From: an uncultured Mucispirillum sp.
GTDB lineage: Bacteria; Chrysiogenota; Deferribacteres; Deferribacterales; Mucispirillaceae
DNA length: 7,308 nucleotides
Reading direction: 5' to 3'
Assembly (NCBI GenBank): GCA_947177675.1
Contig: CAMWVK010000067.1
Span: forward strand, 1-7,308
The notes beneath the pieces were generated by a model. The model saw only the letters and a program-made list of their open reading frames with translations, was not told where the DNA came from and made no database searches. Within the stretch, counting starts at the first letter, position 1. Each line of letters begins with the position of its first letter. A program made the translations under genes and the position numbers. Positions 7,291 through 7,308 of this stretch are shown piece after piece.

Positions 7291-7299
7291 ATTATGACA
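7291..7299 (-). promoter_or_regulatory. Possible extended -10 promoter element upstream of mraZ
   Basis: On the minus strand the sequence TGTCATAAT reads as an extended -10: a TG one base before CATAAT, five of six matches to TATAAT. Transcription would begin near position 7284, giving a leader of only about 12 bases before the mraZ GTG. The -35 box would fall beyond the right edge, so the call is tentative. In such AT-rich DNA a match like this can arise by chance. Confidence 0.35.
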
Positions 7300-7308
7300 T
7301 TTTAATAC

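Noticed and set aside
1..7308. Search for CRISPR, tRNA/rRNA genes, insertion sequences, long repeats, phage or defence genes
   Set aside because: Nearly every base is accounted for by eight conserved dcw genes. No repeated units, inverted terminal repeats, cloverleaf-like stretches or foreign-looking composition were seen.

Overview
The window is a compact, all-minus-strand segment of a bacterial division and cell wall (dcw) cluster. In transcription order, from right to left, it carries mraZ, rsmH (mraW), ftsL, ftsI, murE, murF, mraY and the first ten codons of murD, which runs off the left edge. I found no accessory island, mobile element, RNA gene, CRISPR array or plus-strand gene. The only stretch outside a gene longer than nine bases is the 36-base leader upstream of mraZ at the right edge.

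The DNA is AT-rich by eye (roughly one third GC), with many A/T-ending codons. MurE carries the DNPR signature of meso-diaminopimelate-adding enzymes. MraY aligns closely, from memory, with the proteobacterial type of about 360 residues. FtsI is a short class B penicillin-binding protein without PASTA domains. Together these point to a Gram-negative (diderm), low-GC bacterium. A deferribacterial lineage such as Mucispirillum is a guess I cannot test here; low-GC Campylobacterota or related phyla are less favoured, because their division and wall genes are usually more scattered.

Right to left: a possible extended -10 element and a strong Shine-Dalgarno lie just before mraZ (GTG start), the transcriptional regulator that usually heads such operons. 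RsmH methylates 16S rRNA. FtsL and FtsI are septal division proteins: a bitopic scaffold and the transpeptidase. MurE and MurF finish the UDP-MurNAc-pentapeptide in the cytoplasm, MraY moves it onto undecaprenyl phosphate to make lipid I, and MurD (partial) catalyses the earlier D-Glu addition.

Every junction lies between a 14-base overlap and a 9-base gap. Most ribosome binding sites sit inside the end or stop codon of the preceding gene, which suggests one polycistronic, translationally coupled transcript. I see no undescribed system. The points worth a second look are small: divergent MurF motifs, a nine-A tract inside murE, the ftsI start choice, and the short mraZ leader.
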